A stretch of 64,000 nucleotides of DNA from an uncultured Desulfovibrio sp. (GCA_905235595.1 CAJOMG010000001.1:28485-92484); one strand, 5' to 3'; positions 47,401 through 55,981 are shown, numbered from the stretch's first letter. The notes: generated from the letters alone by a model not told the origin. Numbers and translations: made by a program.

Positions 47401-47470
47401 CGTCGTCAAAGTTCGTGCCTGAGTCGCTTAAGCCCCAGATGGCGTTAGAGCCAGAAATGCTTATAGCCAT
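44420..47470 (-). CDS. fliD: Flagellar hook-associated protein 2 (filament cap), very long
   Basis: 1016 residues; FliD in many bacteria is ~450-700. N-terminal MAISISGSNAIWGLSDSG and the helical VESTQLNRLEAWKSDW, and C-terminal FliD_C (~620-1000; SVSDALEGVVFSIQGTG, KSQNGALMVLRDNYKKIME, ending in a coiled coil), are clear. Between ~134 and ~600 lie about five repeated beta-alpha modules of the flagellin-IN type (RYAGRDYSMNVPANTTLDSF; DGNKFTVRITGD; DGITSSTRTLNIAGGTSL; DGSTQNFSLAQNATY; DGTTRQFTYAGGTSM). The filament cap folds exported flagellin and these surface-exposed modules could act as adhesins. ATG 47470 with a GAGG site, behind a sigma-54-type promoter. Confidence 0.94.
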   Translation of the reverse strand: MAISISGSNAIWGLSDSGTNFDDVLVKLKQVESTQLNRLEAWKSDWKLRYDAFDKIIEQVGAAQNMLATLTNKNNFVTKNVVSSDANIITAVANASADDVQHTINVSQMASNAIWANTGNVFSSKTDLINTTGQTQTFSYRYAGRDYSMNVPANTTLDSFVSMLNSSADNPGIKISLVQTGGGYVFQIAGKSTGADNDLVIYSNNLVGMDATGSTSTWKTNNLVDMAAAVTDPTNYAYDLLMEDGNKFTVRITGDKTNENLVTAINAKVGRNIASLDGSGNLTLTDVAAMYRRDADTQSSFITPSTTLTLGSTPADTTLPSAQTVTLQINDGITSSTRTLNIAGGTSLKDAALQIAQASGASTVHMGLNNAGAWEMSLANVESISFSSDDSGIGVTNSAGQMGTEITGSGVTKSFSTSVTISQDQLTQQLAGPDADPTKSFTYTLVKADGSTQNFSLAQNATYQDLLNELQNYGSIDSNTVTFSDQVTGFYLSGGGSGGGMDGVTVKTDAVTTISGMTGTDTLESPPDLEYTIAVNDGTTRQFTYAGGTSMSAIVADMRSQGLTVDLVDADGNVMDTSTGIPTSGNYYLQFTDISYAKGPAISGQVTASSNWSIQNAANAKYQIDNWPVVMESSSNSVSDALEGVVFSIQGTGKANISVSTDIASVEQSIQNFLDAVNSVLLTIREYTSYDENKEVTTNDPDKIGSSNYSTSQLTAEKGGLLQGNYGVQLFNSRFTSLLGSAPPGFTSRTDASDILSGDTLANLANLGIKMDTTATSNTYGLLVIAPAASIASIQEMDESNYENMINNNLSAVVDFFCASGTGASSSPDFRYGSHVSGITKGGTYDVSYTVDATGNIEHVYVGGVEAIRDTSQPGYYYSVASGDARGLSFQIDNLAAGAHSGQIRIKEGLIQTVNTFLKNELQFTDVNVSTTSGTNTDAIALKSQNGALMVLRDNYKKIMENIDKAISKEEERISLWESRQKTYFANLETLLKQYSEQQSRLESQINSLSSNSSNK

Positions 47471-47588
47471 AGGACGCCTCGTAACAAAATAGACTTCCGC
47501 AGCAAAAGAAATCTACACGGAAACATTCACGGCCTGCCAATATATTGTATCGGAAGGAAATGCCGTGTCCCTGCGGATGAAAAAAGTT

Positions 47589-47605
47589 ATGCAAGATGCG
47601 TGCAA
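47589..47605 (-). promoter_or_regulatory. Sigma-54-type promoter for fliD-fliS
   Basis: On the minus strand TTGCACGCATCTTGCAT fits TGGCACG-N4-TTGCA with one mismatch and exact spacing. The predicted transcription start is near 47578, leaving a ~105-base leader before the fliD ATG. The 314-base gap 47471-47784 holds this promoter and the 3' region of rdgB; no other gene seen. Confidence 0.72.
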
Positions 47606-47784
47606 ATTGCTAAAAGGATATGTCCCCATTTCAACTATACGGAACGTAATGGGTATCCAGCACATTCTTTATCGGTTTTATTCAAAAAACCTTTAGGGGG
47701 AGCACATAGACATGGATATGGCAACGGGAGTCAGAAAAATGGCAGACAGTATTGTAATGATGTATCGGATTTTTTAGCGAAACA

Positions 47785-48423
47785 TCAGCTAGTAAAATTT
47801 TCCCAATTGGCTAACAGGCGCCGCAGGGCATTTCCCCGGTGGCTGCAGGCGTTTTTTTCTTCCCGGGTCAGCTGTGCAGCACTTTTACCAAGCGCTGGAA
47901 TCCCAAAAATGGGGTCATAGCCAAAGCCATTACTGCCGCGGGGTTCGTGTAATATCCTGCCCTCCCAGATTCCACGTGCGACAAATTCCTTTCCATCGGG
48001 GCGTACTGCGGCCATGCAGCACACAAAACGGCAACCGCGTGACTCCTCTGGAACATTGGCAAGTTCGTGCAGGAGCTTGCGCATGTTACGGGCGTCGCGG
48101 CTTTCTCCGGGCAGGCTTTCCCAGTCGTTGGAATATCTCGCAGAATGTATGCCCGGTGCACCGTCAAGGGCATCCACTTCCAGTCCAGAGTCATCGGCTA
48201 CACTTAAAAGACCGGTGATGGCAGACACGGTGCGTGCCTTGATCAAGGCATTTTCCTCGAAAGAATCGCCATTTTCTTCTATGCTGCCAATTTCGGGAAA
48301 ATTCGCAAGACCAAGCACGTCCACGCCAAAGGAATGCAGCGGCTCTGCCAGTTCACGAATTTTTCCATCATTCGTGGTGGCTAATATGATGCGTTGGAAA
48401 GGTGCAAGCACAGGCATATCCAT
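47785..48423 (-). CDS. rdgB: Non-canonical purine NTP pyrophosphatase (ITPase/XTPase)
   Basis: About 212 residues, HAM1 family. ILATTNDGKIRELAEPL, SFEENALIKA and VADDSGLEVDALDGAPGIHSARY are the substrate and metal motifs; GFGYDPIF is also typical. It removes dITP/dXTP from the nucleotide pool. The frame runs up to 48477, but the terminator hairpin at 48455-48486 would lie inside it, so ATG 48423 is preferred. Confidence 0.95.
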   Translation of the reverse strand: MDMPVLAPFQRIILATTNDGKIRELAEPLHSFGVDVLGLANFPEIGSIEENGDSFEENALIKARTVSAITGLLSVADDSGLEVDALDGAPGIHSARYSNDWESLPGESRDARNMRKLLHELANVPEESRGCRFVCCMAAVRPDGKEFVARGIWEGRILHEPRGSNGFGYDPIFGIPALGKSAAQLTREEKNACSHRGNALRRLLANWENFTS

Positions 48424-48454
48424 ATATTGTTTTCTCACATCTTTTGTATGCAGC

Positions 48455-48486
48455 AATAGCCCGGTGCCCTCAGACACCGGGCTATT
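48455..48486 (-). terminator. Hairpin between flavin-reductase-like gene and rdgB
   Basis: AATAGCCCGGTG pairs perfectly with CACCGGGCTATT (12 bp) around an 8-base loop. T-rich tail is short on both sides. Confidence 0.6.
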
Positions 48487-48502
48487 GTTATAACTTTATT
48501 CT

Positions 48503-49024
48503 CTAGGCCTGATGTTCCATGTACAGTATTTCGCCAATATACATATGGTGAGGATCAACACCGTCATCGCCACTGTAAAAGGCCGCAACGGCGTCTGCCG
48601 GGATGCGTTCCTTTTTGAGCTGGTCACTATAGAGTTTTTTGCATAATAAAGTCAGCGTGGCCTGTTCGTAACCTACACCCTCGCCCACGGCCTTGGGCGT
48701 AAGACGTGTTAAAGCCAGTTTGTTCCCATCCTTGCCGGATTTACTGCCAAGGATGCCCAGGTCTTTCCTGAAATCCTTGGGAAACCAGCAAATGGTAAAC
48801 AGATCGTGCCTCTCCATGAAAGTAAAAGTGTATCGTACAGGTTTCACAAAGACCGTGGCGATGTTTTTGGCGTGACCAGGGCCGCCCCAGAGAGAACCGA
48901 GCTGTCCCCAGCTGATCGTCATGGCATTATGGTCGGCCATGGTTCCTGCAGTGAGCAATCCCCATTCGTTGTTGAACAGACGAAAAATATCTACATGTAA
49001 ACTGCTGATCGCATCACTATTCAT
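48503..49024 (-). CDS. Flavin reductase-like FMN-binding protein
   Basis: 173 residues. Split-barrel flavin reductase-like fold: RLFNNEWGLLTAGTMADHNAMTISWGQLGSLWGG, then KPVRYTFTFMERHDLF, resemble the FMN-binding proteins (flavoredoxin-related family). ATG 49024 with a GGAGAA site; 32 bases after the nitroreductase gene, so co-transcribed. It could hand electrons via flavin to the neighbour, although that one is predicted to be exported, so a direct partnership is uncertain. Confidence 0.8.
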   Translation of the reverse strand: MNSDAISSLHVDIFRLFNNEWGLLTAGTMADHNAMTISWGQLGSLWGGPGHAKNIATVFVKPVRYTFTFMERHDLFTICWFPKDFRKDLGILGSKSGKDGNKLALTRLTPKAVGEGVGYEQATLTLLCKKLYSDQLKKERIPADAVAAFYSGDDGVDPHHMYIGEILYMEHQA

Positions 49025-49056
49025 GACTATTTCTCCATTCACGATGGGATTGACGC

Positions 49057-49665
49057 TTAACCTAGTGGCTGTGCCACGGAGTGTGTGATGTATGTCTTCC
49101 AGCCATGCGGCAGAGGCAACTCTGCATCCAGAACCTCATGCTTTTGGTACTTTACGCAGTTGGCCAGACCGGCAGAAGCACAGTACAAACCTACATTCTG
49201 GTACATGGAACCCACATGCATGGCAGCAAAGCGATCATCCTCGGGGGCCGTATAGAGCAGTATCAGCCCTGCTCTGTCAAAGAGGGGACGCTTGTCCCCG
49301 TCCAACACACGCGAAATAGCGTGTTTTTGGGGCAGATATTCCCATACACCATCACCACGCACGGCATAGACTGCCACTTGTTGCTTGTCCATAGCTGTGG
49401 GGATGACATGCCTACCATTTGCTCTGTTGACTCCCCAGGCTGCCCAGAGCAGCCCGCCGAGGGTTGGCAAATCCACATCGTCGTGGCTCAAGTTGCGATT
49501 AGTGTGGCGTTCGTTGAGGCAGGTCATGAGAAGCTTGCCGCTTTCCATATTAGGTTTGGTAAGATTCATGGTTGATCTGTTGCCTCCGGCAAGGGCAAGC
49601 CCTGGGGCCGTCAGCGTCACTGCGGCGATAGCTGCACCGGTTCGTAAAAAATCTCGCCTGTCCAT
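49057..49665 (-). CDS. Tat-exported nitroreductase-family protein
   Basis: 202 residues. The N-terminus MDRRDFLRTGAAIAAVTL is a twin-arginine (Tat) signal with RRDFLR, cleaved after ALAGG or near. The mature part has the nitroreductase FMN fold pattern (NERHTNRNLSHDDVDLPTLGGLLWAAWGVNR; MHVGSMYQNVGLYCASAGLANC). Tat export fits a cofactor folded in the cytoplasm and delivered to the periplasm. Substrate unknown. ATG 49665 has a perfect AAGGAGG site. Confidence 0.87.
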   Translation of the reverse strand: MDRRDFLRTGAAIAAVTLTAPGLALAGGNRSTMNLTKPNMESGKLLMTCLNERHTNRNLSHDDVDLPTLGGLLWAAWGVNRANGRHVIPTAMDKQQVAVYAVRGDGVWEYLPQKHAISRVLDGDKRPLFDRAGLILLYTAPEDDRFAAMHVGSMYQNVGLYCASAGLANCVKYQKHEVLDAELPLPHGWKTYITHSVAQPLG

Positions 49666-49722
49666 ATCATCCTCCTTGGTGTGGTGCGTCAACAGTAAGT
49701 GAGCTTGCCGCCGATGATAATG

Positions 49723-52700
49723 CTAGCGTGGTCGGAAATCCACAGGGACTCGGACCCGGCTTCCGCTTTTATTGGTAAACAGCAAAAAACCGTGTTCTAA
49801 TCCATAGAGATAGAGACGGCGTGTAATGTCCACATCCTTGCGGCAATAGGTAGCAATACTGTCCAAACGACCCTCTTGCCACCATTGTAAAGCCTGTATA
49901 CCGTCAGAGCTTTTAGGTTCACACAGCGTAGCTTGGCCGAGATTGTTGAGAGAGAGGCGATAGTTGAGTCGTTCTGTCAAGCGCTGGAGCAGATCCAATC
50001 CTGGCAGGTTACGCAGGTCATATGGAGCAAAGGGACGCAACACGGCATAGTCAAAACGGAAACTGTTAAAGCCCACTATCAGCTCTGCAGAACATAACCG
50101 TTGGAAAAGGCCGGCCAATTCTTCCTGCTGATAGGTATGGTAGTTGTCATCCTTGCTGTCATAGACAACGGCTATACTTACCCCCATTTTATCTGCCCTG
50201 TGCCATCCTCCCACCTCTGCAGCTGAACGGCGTGTTTCAACATCAAAAACAACGTAGTGGCCGGGCGGTGGTACAGCGGTATAGGAACTGTCTTCAATAA
50301 CTGCATTTTTTTGTATAACGCAGTTCCTCGCAGGATAGCGTGTCACGTCAGCCCGTTGCAGTTGTGTTTGCGTGGCAGTGTTACCCGTTGTACTTGCAGC
50401 ACGAGTTGCCACTTCATGCGGCGTACCCACGTCAGGGATTTCAAATCTCGCTGGAGATTGGCTAATTTGTAGTTCGCAATACAGCCTTTCCCCTTCTGTG
50501 CCAGGGGCGAGCAATTGGCGCATGAGTTCGAGCGCGCCTTCTTTGCTAATGGGTCTGTTCCCAGATCCGCATTTTGGAGAATGCACACAGGAAGGACATC
50601 CATCTTCGCAGGTACAGCCCTCTACAGCGCGCAAGGTGGCTTCTAACAGTGACCGTGCTTCTGGAAAAGCCTGTCGTGTCAAGCCTGCCCCACCAGGCAG
50701 GCCATCATAGATGAAAACACATGCTAAGCCCGTCTGTGGGTGTAGTGGAGTTGAAATGCCGCCAAAATCGTTACGATCCGCCATGACCATTAGAGGTAGC
50801 AGGCCGATTGAGGCGTGCTCCATCGCATGGATGGAGCCCATAAAATGCAGGAATTGGGTTTCCAGTGCTGTCCTGATGGTGTCCGGAATAACAAACCATA
50901 GTCCCTCTGTTTCGAAGATTTGGGGAGGAACCGTAAGTGGAACAACAGTGAGCAGTCTGTTGCCAGATGTACTCCGTTTTTCGTAACCGGTAATAGTGTC
51001 GGTAATACGTAATCGGCCCCGGCAGACCAGCGCACGTCCTATGGAACGGCGTTCAAATTCTTCAAGAATGTCGGTATGTTTCTGCCCGCGTGTTCGTGTG
51101 AACCACGAAACATTGGCTGCCTTTGCGATTACGCGTGCGCGACCGGCATCCACTTCTTCTATAACATAACTCTGACCATGATGCAGATATACTGCGCCAG
51201 GATGTGTTTCGCGCCAGGCACGAAAGCCATCTACTGAGCCAATTATGCGTCCCTCTGTGTTTTCGATGGTGAAGGTTTGTCCGGTGCCGCGTAGATCTGT
51301 ATGCCGTTGTGGTCGTTTGCGTGTAGCCACAAGCTGCGTGCCATCTGCCGTCCATAGTAACAGTCCCTGCATATTGAGCTTTTTCACAGCTGCGTGTGCA
51401 GCCGAGCTTTGTAGTATGGGCTCTCCGGGGGACAGGGGCTGCTCTGCAGCGGCACATTCCAGATGGCGGGCTAAAATGACATCATTGTCAGGGTTGACAA
51501 CAGCTTTTTCCGGCGGACGGGTGAAGAAATCATTGGGGTTTCGGGCAAAATACTGATCCAGTGCATCTTCGCCGGCCACAACGATGACGACCGATTCCTG
51601 TTGAGCACGGCCTACGCGTCCACCTCTCTGCAATGTGGCCATGACTGTACCGGGATAACCTGCAAGAATACAGACATCGAGGCCTCCAATGTCAATGCCC
51701 AGTTCCAGAGCGCTGGTGGTTACAACTGCCAGCAGATCGCCTGAGGCCATACGCATTTCAATGCTGCGACGTTCTTCCGGCAGAAAACCGGCACGGTAAG
51801 CGGAGATTCGCTTTCCAAAAGCACCGGATTGCCCGGTCCATAGACTGATGAGTTCGGTCATACGTCTTGAACGGCAATAGACAATGGTGCGCAGGTTACG
51901 GGCAAGAGCAGCCTTGAGCAGATTAATAACCGCTGTGGCCGCACTTTGTTCGGGATTGAGAAAGATGAAATGTCGTAGCCCCTGCGGAGCCCCAGAGGCG
52001 GTGATAACTACAGGGTCGTACGCTGCAGGGTTTGCCTGTGTCCCAGTGAGGGCGACAGCCAGCTCTCCAGGGTTGCCTACGGTGGCGGTGCACAGGATAT
52101 AGACAGGTTGCGTGCCATAGCGCAGTGTGAGCCGGTTAAGCCGTCTGAAAACCTGCGCCATGTGCGCACCAAAAACGCCACGGTAGGTATGTGCTTCGTC
52201 CACTATCACAAAGCTCAGGCCAGCCAAAAAGGATGCCCATTGTTCGTGGTGCGGCAAAATGGCGAGGTGCAGCATCTCGGGATTACTGATGAGAACAGTG
52301 GGGGGATTGCGCCGTATCTTGCGACGAAAATGGTCACTGGTATCGCCATCATAGAGTGCAGCAACAGGGCGGCTTTCTTGAGGCCAGCTTTGAACCAGTG
52401 CATTGAAGACAGCCAGCTGATCTTGTGCCAGAGCCTTGAGTGGAAAGAGATACAGGGCCCGGGCGTCGGGATCATGCAGGAAACGTTCAAGAACGGGCAG
52501 GTTATAAATGAGGCTTTTGCCACTGGCCGTAGGCGTTGCAACCACCACGGAATGACCAGCACGAATATGGTCTGTTGCCAGGGCCTGATGGCTGTATAGG
52601 CCATGAATACCGCGTTCGTTCAGCAAACGCGTCACAGCAGTGGGCCAAGGCTGGCGCGTAGAGGCATATTGTGCTTCACAGGAGGGCAGTAAATGATGAC

Positions 52701-52794
52701 AGGTGACTTGAGAGCCAAGTTTTTGTGATGCTAAAAGAGCTGCAACATATTCCCCCACGGAAGACGTGGGCGACGTATAGGGCATATGGGGCAT
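49723..52794 (-). CDS. MrfA-like SF2 helicase fused to MrfB-like DEDD exonuclease
   Basis: 1023 residues. Helicase half: Walker A TPTASGKS (~87-94), VDEAH, motif VI QRGGRVGRAQQES, followed by the MrfA/Hrq1-type C-terminal domain (DUF1998) with a four-cysteine metal site, CTCEDGCPSCVHSPKCG (~727-743). After a ~100-residue linker comes a DEDD exonuclease domain (~846-1023): FDVET, GFNSFRFDYAVL and YCRKDVDIT, matching MrfB/YprB. In Bacillus these are two proteins, MrfA (YprA) and MrfB (YprB), for mitomycin-type lesion repair. Here they are one polypeptide. ATG at 52794 overlaps the stop of the acetyltransferase (ATGA). Confidence 0.88.
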   Translation of the reverse strand: MPHMPYTSPTSSVGEYVAALLASQKLGSQVTCHHLLPSCEAQYASTRQPWPTAVTRLLNERGIHGLYSHQALATDHIRAGHSVVVATPTASGKSLIYNLPVLERFLHDPDARALYLFPLKALAQDQLAVFNALVQSWPQESRPVAALYDGDTSDHFRRKIRRNPPTVLISNPEMLHLAILPHHEQWASFLAGLSFVIVDEAHTYRGVFGAHMAQVFRRLNRLTLRYGTQPVYILCTATVGNPGELAVALTGTQANPAAYDPVVITASGAPQGLRHFIFLNPEQSAATAVINLLKAALARNLRTIVYCRSRRMTELISLWTGQSGAFGKRISAYRAGFLPEERRSIEMRMASGDLLAVVTTSALELGIDIGGLDVCILAGYPGTVMATLQRGGRVGRAQQESVVIVVAGEDALDQYFARNPNDFFTRPPEKAVVNPDNDVILARHLECAAAEQPLSPGEPILQSSAAHAAVKKLNMQGLLLWTADGTQLVATRKRPQRHTDLRGTGQTFTIENTEGRIIGSVDGFRAWRETHPGAVYLHHGQSYVIEEVDAGRARVIAKAANVSWFTRTRGQKHTDILEEFERRSIGRALVCRGRLRITDTITGYEKRSTSGNRLLTVVPLTVPPQIFETEGLWFVIPDTIRTALETQFLHFMGSIHAMEHASIGLLPLMVMADRNDFGGISTPLHPQTGLACVFIYDGLPGGAGLTRQAFPEARSLLEATLRAVEGCTCEDGCPSCVHSPKCGSGNRPISKEGALELMRQLLAPGTEGERLYCELQISQSPARFEIPDVGTPHEVATRAASTTGNTATQTQLQRADVTRYPARNCVIQKNAVIEDSSYTAVPPPGHYVVFDVETRRSAAEVGGWHRADKMGVSIAVVYDSKDDNYHTYQQEELAGLFQRLCSAELIVGFNSFRFDYAVLRPFAPYDLRNLPGLDLLQRLTERLNYRLSLNNLGQATLCEPKSSDGIQALQWWQEGRLDSIATYCRKDVDITRRLYLYGLEHGFLLFTNKSGSRVRVPVDFRPR

Positions 52795-53480
52795 CAAATC
52801 TGTTCTCTCGATTGGACAGTTTGAGGGCCCATGTGGCGCAGTACGCGCGCAGGTACTCCGGCGGCCATGCAGAAGGGCGGGATATCATGCGTGACTACGC
52901 TGCCTGCGCCAATAATAACCCCTTCTCCGAGCGTCACACCTTTAAGGATGATACTATTCATGCCAATCCAGGCATAATCACCAATAGTTACTGGACGGTC
53001 ATTTGCCGTGCCAGGTTCTTTCGCTCTGGCCTCTGGGGGCCAGTGGGCATGGAAGTCCGAATCCGTAATGATACAGTTGGGAGCCAGCATGACCTGTCGC
53101 CCTAAGCGTATGGTTTGGGAACGAGCCGTAATGGAAGCTCCGCTGCACTGGCAATCAGGACCGATGTCAATGCATGCGCCTGGGCCGAAAACTCGTAGAC
53201 GCGTGGGATGATGCAGCGCCGCTGCCGTTGCCCGTCGCCATGAGGAAATGATGTTTGTTCTTGCACCAATACGGATGCGTCCACCCGGCCAGCGCAAAAG
53301 TCCTACAGGGCCGTGTGCCGTAACGTTCGCCCCCAGTTCAATCCCCAAAAGGCGGGCCTTGGTCCTTAGGCGAATGGTACCCCAGAAAATCCCCCAGAAT
53401 CGCATGGTCTGCAGGCTCACATAGGAAAGGATATTTGCTGGTGTGATGCCCCGTTCCAGGGCTTTTTTCAGAATATTCAT
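52794..53480 (-). CDS. Left-handed beta-helix O-acetyltransferase (hexapeptide family)
   Basis: 228 residues. The hexapeptide repeat region is clear from ~65 to the end (IRIGARTNII, IDIGPDCQCSG, IRLGRQVMLAPNCIITDSD, VTIGDYAWIGMNSIILKG, GVIIGAGSVVTHD). DSDFHAHWPP resembles the catalytic His segment of WcaF/WbbJ-type acetyltransferases. It probably acetylates a surface sugar using acetyl-CoA. It precedes and overlaps the MrfA/B-like gene, and lies downstream of a strong terminator after cydB. Confidence 0.87.
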   Translation of the reverse strand: MNILKKALERGITPANILSYVSLQTMRFWGIFWGTIRLRTKARLLGIELGANVTAHGPVGLLRWPGGRIRIGARTNIISSWRRATAAALHHPTRLRVFGPGACIDIGPDCQCSGASITARSQTIRLGRQVMLAPNCIITDSDFHAHWPPEARAKEPGTANDRPVTIGDYAWIGMNSIILKGVTLGEGVIIGAGSVVTHDIPPFCMAAGVPARVLRHMGPQTVQSREQI

Positions 53481-53490
53481 AGAGGCGTTT

Positions 53491-53529
53491 GAAAAAAGCG
53501 TTCCGGACCATCGTGGACAATCCGGAACG
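53491..53529 (-). terminator. Intrinsic terminator after cydB
   Basis: On the minus strand CGTTCCGGA pairs with TCCGGAACG around a 13-base loop and is followed by C then six T. A textbook rho-independent terminator. Confidence 0.85.
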
Positions 53530-53542
53530 TGTCAGTCATCTG

Positions 53543-54568
53543 CTAATAGGCGTGATCGTCTTTAAGATCCTCATGCGTAACAGGTGTGGAGAAAAGCCGG
53601 TATGTCCAGAACTGGTATGCCAATACAATGGGCACCATAACCAACGCCACTCCCAGCATTATTTTGAGCGTCAGCGGACTGGAGGCGCCGTTGAATGCTG
53701 TCACTGTGGCGGCAGGTTCTAATGAGGATATGATCATGCCGGGGAACATGCCCACCACCCCAAAGAATGTCACACCGAGTATGAATACCGCACTGCTACC
53801 CCAGGCCAGCCACAATTTCCCTTCCCGCAACATGATGCGTGCAAGGATAAGCCCTGTCAGTGCCAAAACAGGGAGAACCAATAGAACAGGGATGGTCAGA
53901 TAGTTGGCAAAGAGGTTTGTGCGCATGACAGTGAGCAGCAGAAAGATGATGAGCAACACCACCACCACCGGCCAGATAAACAGGGCAGTGGCCACTGCAC
54001 GGGTTTGCAGTGTCCCGCGGCATTTGATGGCAAGCCATAGAGCACCATGCAGTACAAACATGCACAAAAAGAATATACCCCCTGCAATACCATAGAGATG
54101 CATCAGGGAGAGCAGATTGCCATGGAAGATGCCTTGTGCGTCCACAGGGATGCCCATGAAAAGATTAGCAAAGGCGACACCCAGAAGTACACAAGGAACG
54201 ATGTTGGCAACAAAATGTACTCCGTCCCATAGCGTCCGCCAGCCGGCATGCGCAACTTTGTTGCGAAATTCAAAGGAAACTGCTCGGAAAATGAGCGCAA
54301 AAAGCAAAAGCAGCAGAGGGGTATACAGGGCACTGAACATAACAGCATATGCCTTGGGGAAGGCTGCAAATGTCACGCCGCCTGCGGCAATGAGCCATAC
54401 CTCATTGCCATCCCAGAAAGGGCCTGCAGCATTGTACATGATACGACGTTCACTTTCGTCTTTTCCCAAAAAGGGCAGGAGTGTGCCTATCCCCAGGTCA
54501 AATCCGTCAAGAATAAAAAACATGGCCCAGAGCAGTCCCCAAAGTATGAACCAAATCGTCTCCAGCAT
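53543..54568 (-). CDS. cydB: Cytochrome bd ubiquinol/menaquinol oxidase subunit II
   Basis: 341 residues, 8-9 membrane helices. FDLGIGTLLPFLGKD and NEVWLIAAGGVTFAAFPKAYA are the CydB core. ATG at 54568, 2 bases after cydA. It pairs with cydA as the high-affinity oxygen-reducing quinol oxidase; in a sulfate reducer it is usually for oxygen protection rather than growth (inference). Confidence 0.95.
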   Translation of the reverse strand: MLETIWFILWGLLWAMFFILDGFDLGIGTLLPFLGKDESERRIMYNAAGPFWDGNEVWLIAAGGVTFAAFPKAYAVMFSALYTPLLLLLFALIFRAVSFEFRNKVAHAGWRTLWDGVHFVANIVPCVLLGVAFANLFMGIPVDAQGIFHGNLLSLMHLYGIAGGIFFLCMFVLHGALWLAIKCRGTLQTRAVATALFIWPVVVVLLIIFLLLTVMRTNLFANYLTIPVLLVLPVLALTGLILARIMLREGKLWLAWGSSAVFILGVTFFGVVGMFPGMIISSLEPAATVTAFNGASSPLTLKIMLGVALVMVPIVLAYQFWTYRLFSTPVTHEDLKDDHAY

Positions 54569-54570
54569 GG

Positions 54571-55887
54571 CTATGCCTCCCGGGCTTCCGGGCCCTTTAT
54601 CGCATATTTGCGCAAAAGATATATGTCGAGAATGCCCAGTAGGGTATATACCACGATAAATGCGCCTAACGACATGGCAATGTTTTCAACGGGCACAGGG
54701 GATACTGCGTCTGACGTGCGCATAAGCCCGTACACTATCCAGGGTTGGCGGCCAATTTCGGCTACAGCCCAGCCAAGCATCAGAGCGAGATAGGGCAGGG
54801 GGATATTCCACACCAGTGCCTTGAGCAAAAATGGACTGGGGTTTTCTTTTCTGCATTGGAGTGTGGCCCAGAGCGTGAGCAGCACAAACAGTCCTCCCAG
54901 AGCAACCATACTACGGAAGCTCAGGAAGGTTGGCAGTATCGGAGGTCTGTCATCCTTGGGAATGTCTTTGAGCCCCTTAACTTCGGCATTGGCGTCACCG
55001 TAGGAGATCCAGCTCAATAAGCCGGGAATGCCAAGGGCTTCCACAAAATTGCCTTCGTTTTTTGTATCGGGCAAGGCCAGAAGATAGAAGGGGACATTGC
55101 GGCCTGTCTCCCAGTGGGATTCAAGAGCTGCTAACTTGGCGGGTTGATATTGTGCCACATTTTTGCCCTGTATATCCCCTGCGAAAGCCACGAGGAGCGT
55201 CAGAATGAGCGTGTAGGGTGCGATCATGCGGAAAGATCTGCGAAAAAATTCCACCTGACTTCCGCGTAGCAAATGCCATGCGGAAATACCCAGGACAAAG
55301 AATCCCCCCAGAGCCCAGGCGCCCAGTACAGTGTGGGCGTACATACCCCAAGCATAGCCGTTGGAGAGTACGTCAAAGAAACTTGTCAGTTCTGCACGCC
55401 CCGCGGCGGCATTGACCGTATAGCCGACGGGATGTTGCATGAAACCGTTGGCAAGGATGATCCACAGTGCAGAAATATTACCCGCAACGGCTACCAGCCA
55501 GATAGACATTAGATGTAGCTTTTTCCCCACACGGTTCCATCCGAAGTGCCAAACTGCCAGGAAGGTGGACTCCAGAAAAAAGGCGACTGTGGCTTCAATT
55601 GCAAGCAGAGAGCCAAAAATATCACCAACGTACTCGGAATAACGGGACCAGTTGGTGCCGAATTGAAATTCCAGAGTGATGCCGGTCACAACGCCTAACG
55701 TAAAATTGATGATGAAGAGTTTGCCCCAGAACTGCACCTGTTTTTTCCAGAATGCGTCGCTTGTGAGCACATAGCGTGTTTCCATCCAAGCGAGGATAAG
55801 GGAAAGCCCGAGTGTCAGCGGGACAAAAATAAAGTGAAAAAAAACGGCCACGGCAAATTGCAAACGCGAAAGCAGTACAGCGTCCAT
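54571..55887 (-). CDS. cydA: Cytochrome bd oxidase subunit I, short Q-loop form
   Basis: 438 residues against ~520 in E. coli, so the Q-loop lacks the long C-terminal insertion. Haem ligand His is in FHFIFVPLTLG and the conserved GRQPWIVYGLMRTSDAVSP and W-E-region FQFGTNWSRYSEYVGDIFGS are intact. ATG 55887 with AAGGAGG; upstream extension to 56004 overlaps the divergent promoter region and is not used. Confidence 0.95.
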   Translation of the reverse strand: MDAVLLSRLQFAVAVFFHFIFVPLTLGLSLILAWMETRYVLTSDAFWKKQVQFWGKLFIINFTLGVVTGITLEFQFGTNWSRYSEYVGDIFGSLLAIEATVAFFLESTFLAVWHFGWNRVGKKLHLMSIWLVAVAGNISALWIILANGFMQHPVGYTVNAAAGRAELTSFFDVLSNGYAWGMYAHTVLGAWALGGFFVLGISAWHLLRGSQVEFFRRSFRMIAPYTLILTLLVAFAGDIQGKNVAQYQPAKLAALESHWETGRNVPFYLLALPDTKNEGNFVEALGIPGLLSWISYGDANAEVKGLKDIPKDDRPPILPTFLSFRSMVALGGLFVLLTLWATLQCRKENPSPFLLKALVWNIPLPYLALMLGWAVAEIGRQPWIVYGLMRTSDAVSPVPVENIAMSLGAFIVVYTLLGILDIYLLRKYAIKGPEAREA

Positions 55888-55981
55888 GCAGGCCCTCCTT
55901 ACTTTTCTGCACCTATCCGGTTTTTTTAGCAAAGGCAAGCTCCACTCGTATGGAAAAAATGCTGTTGGGGCAGATATGCCT

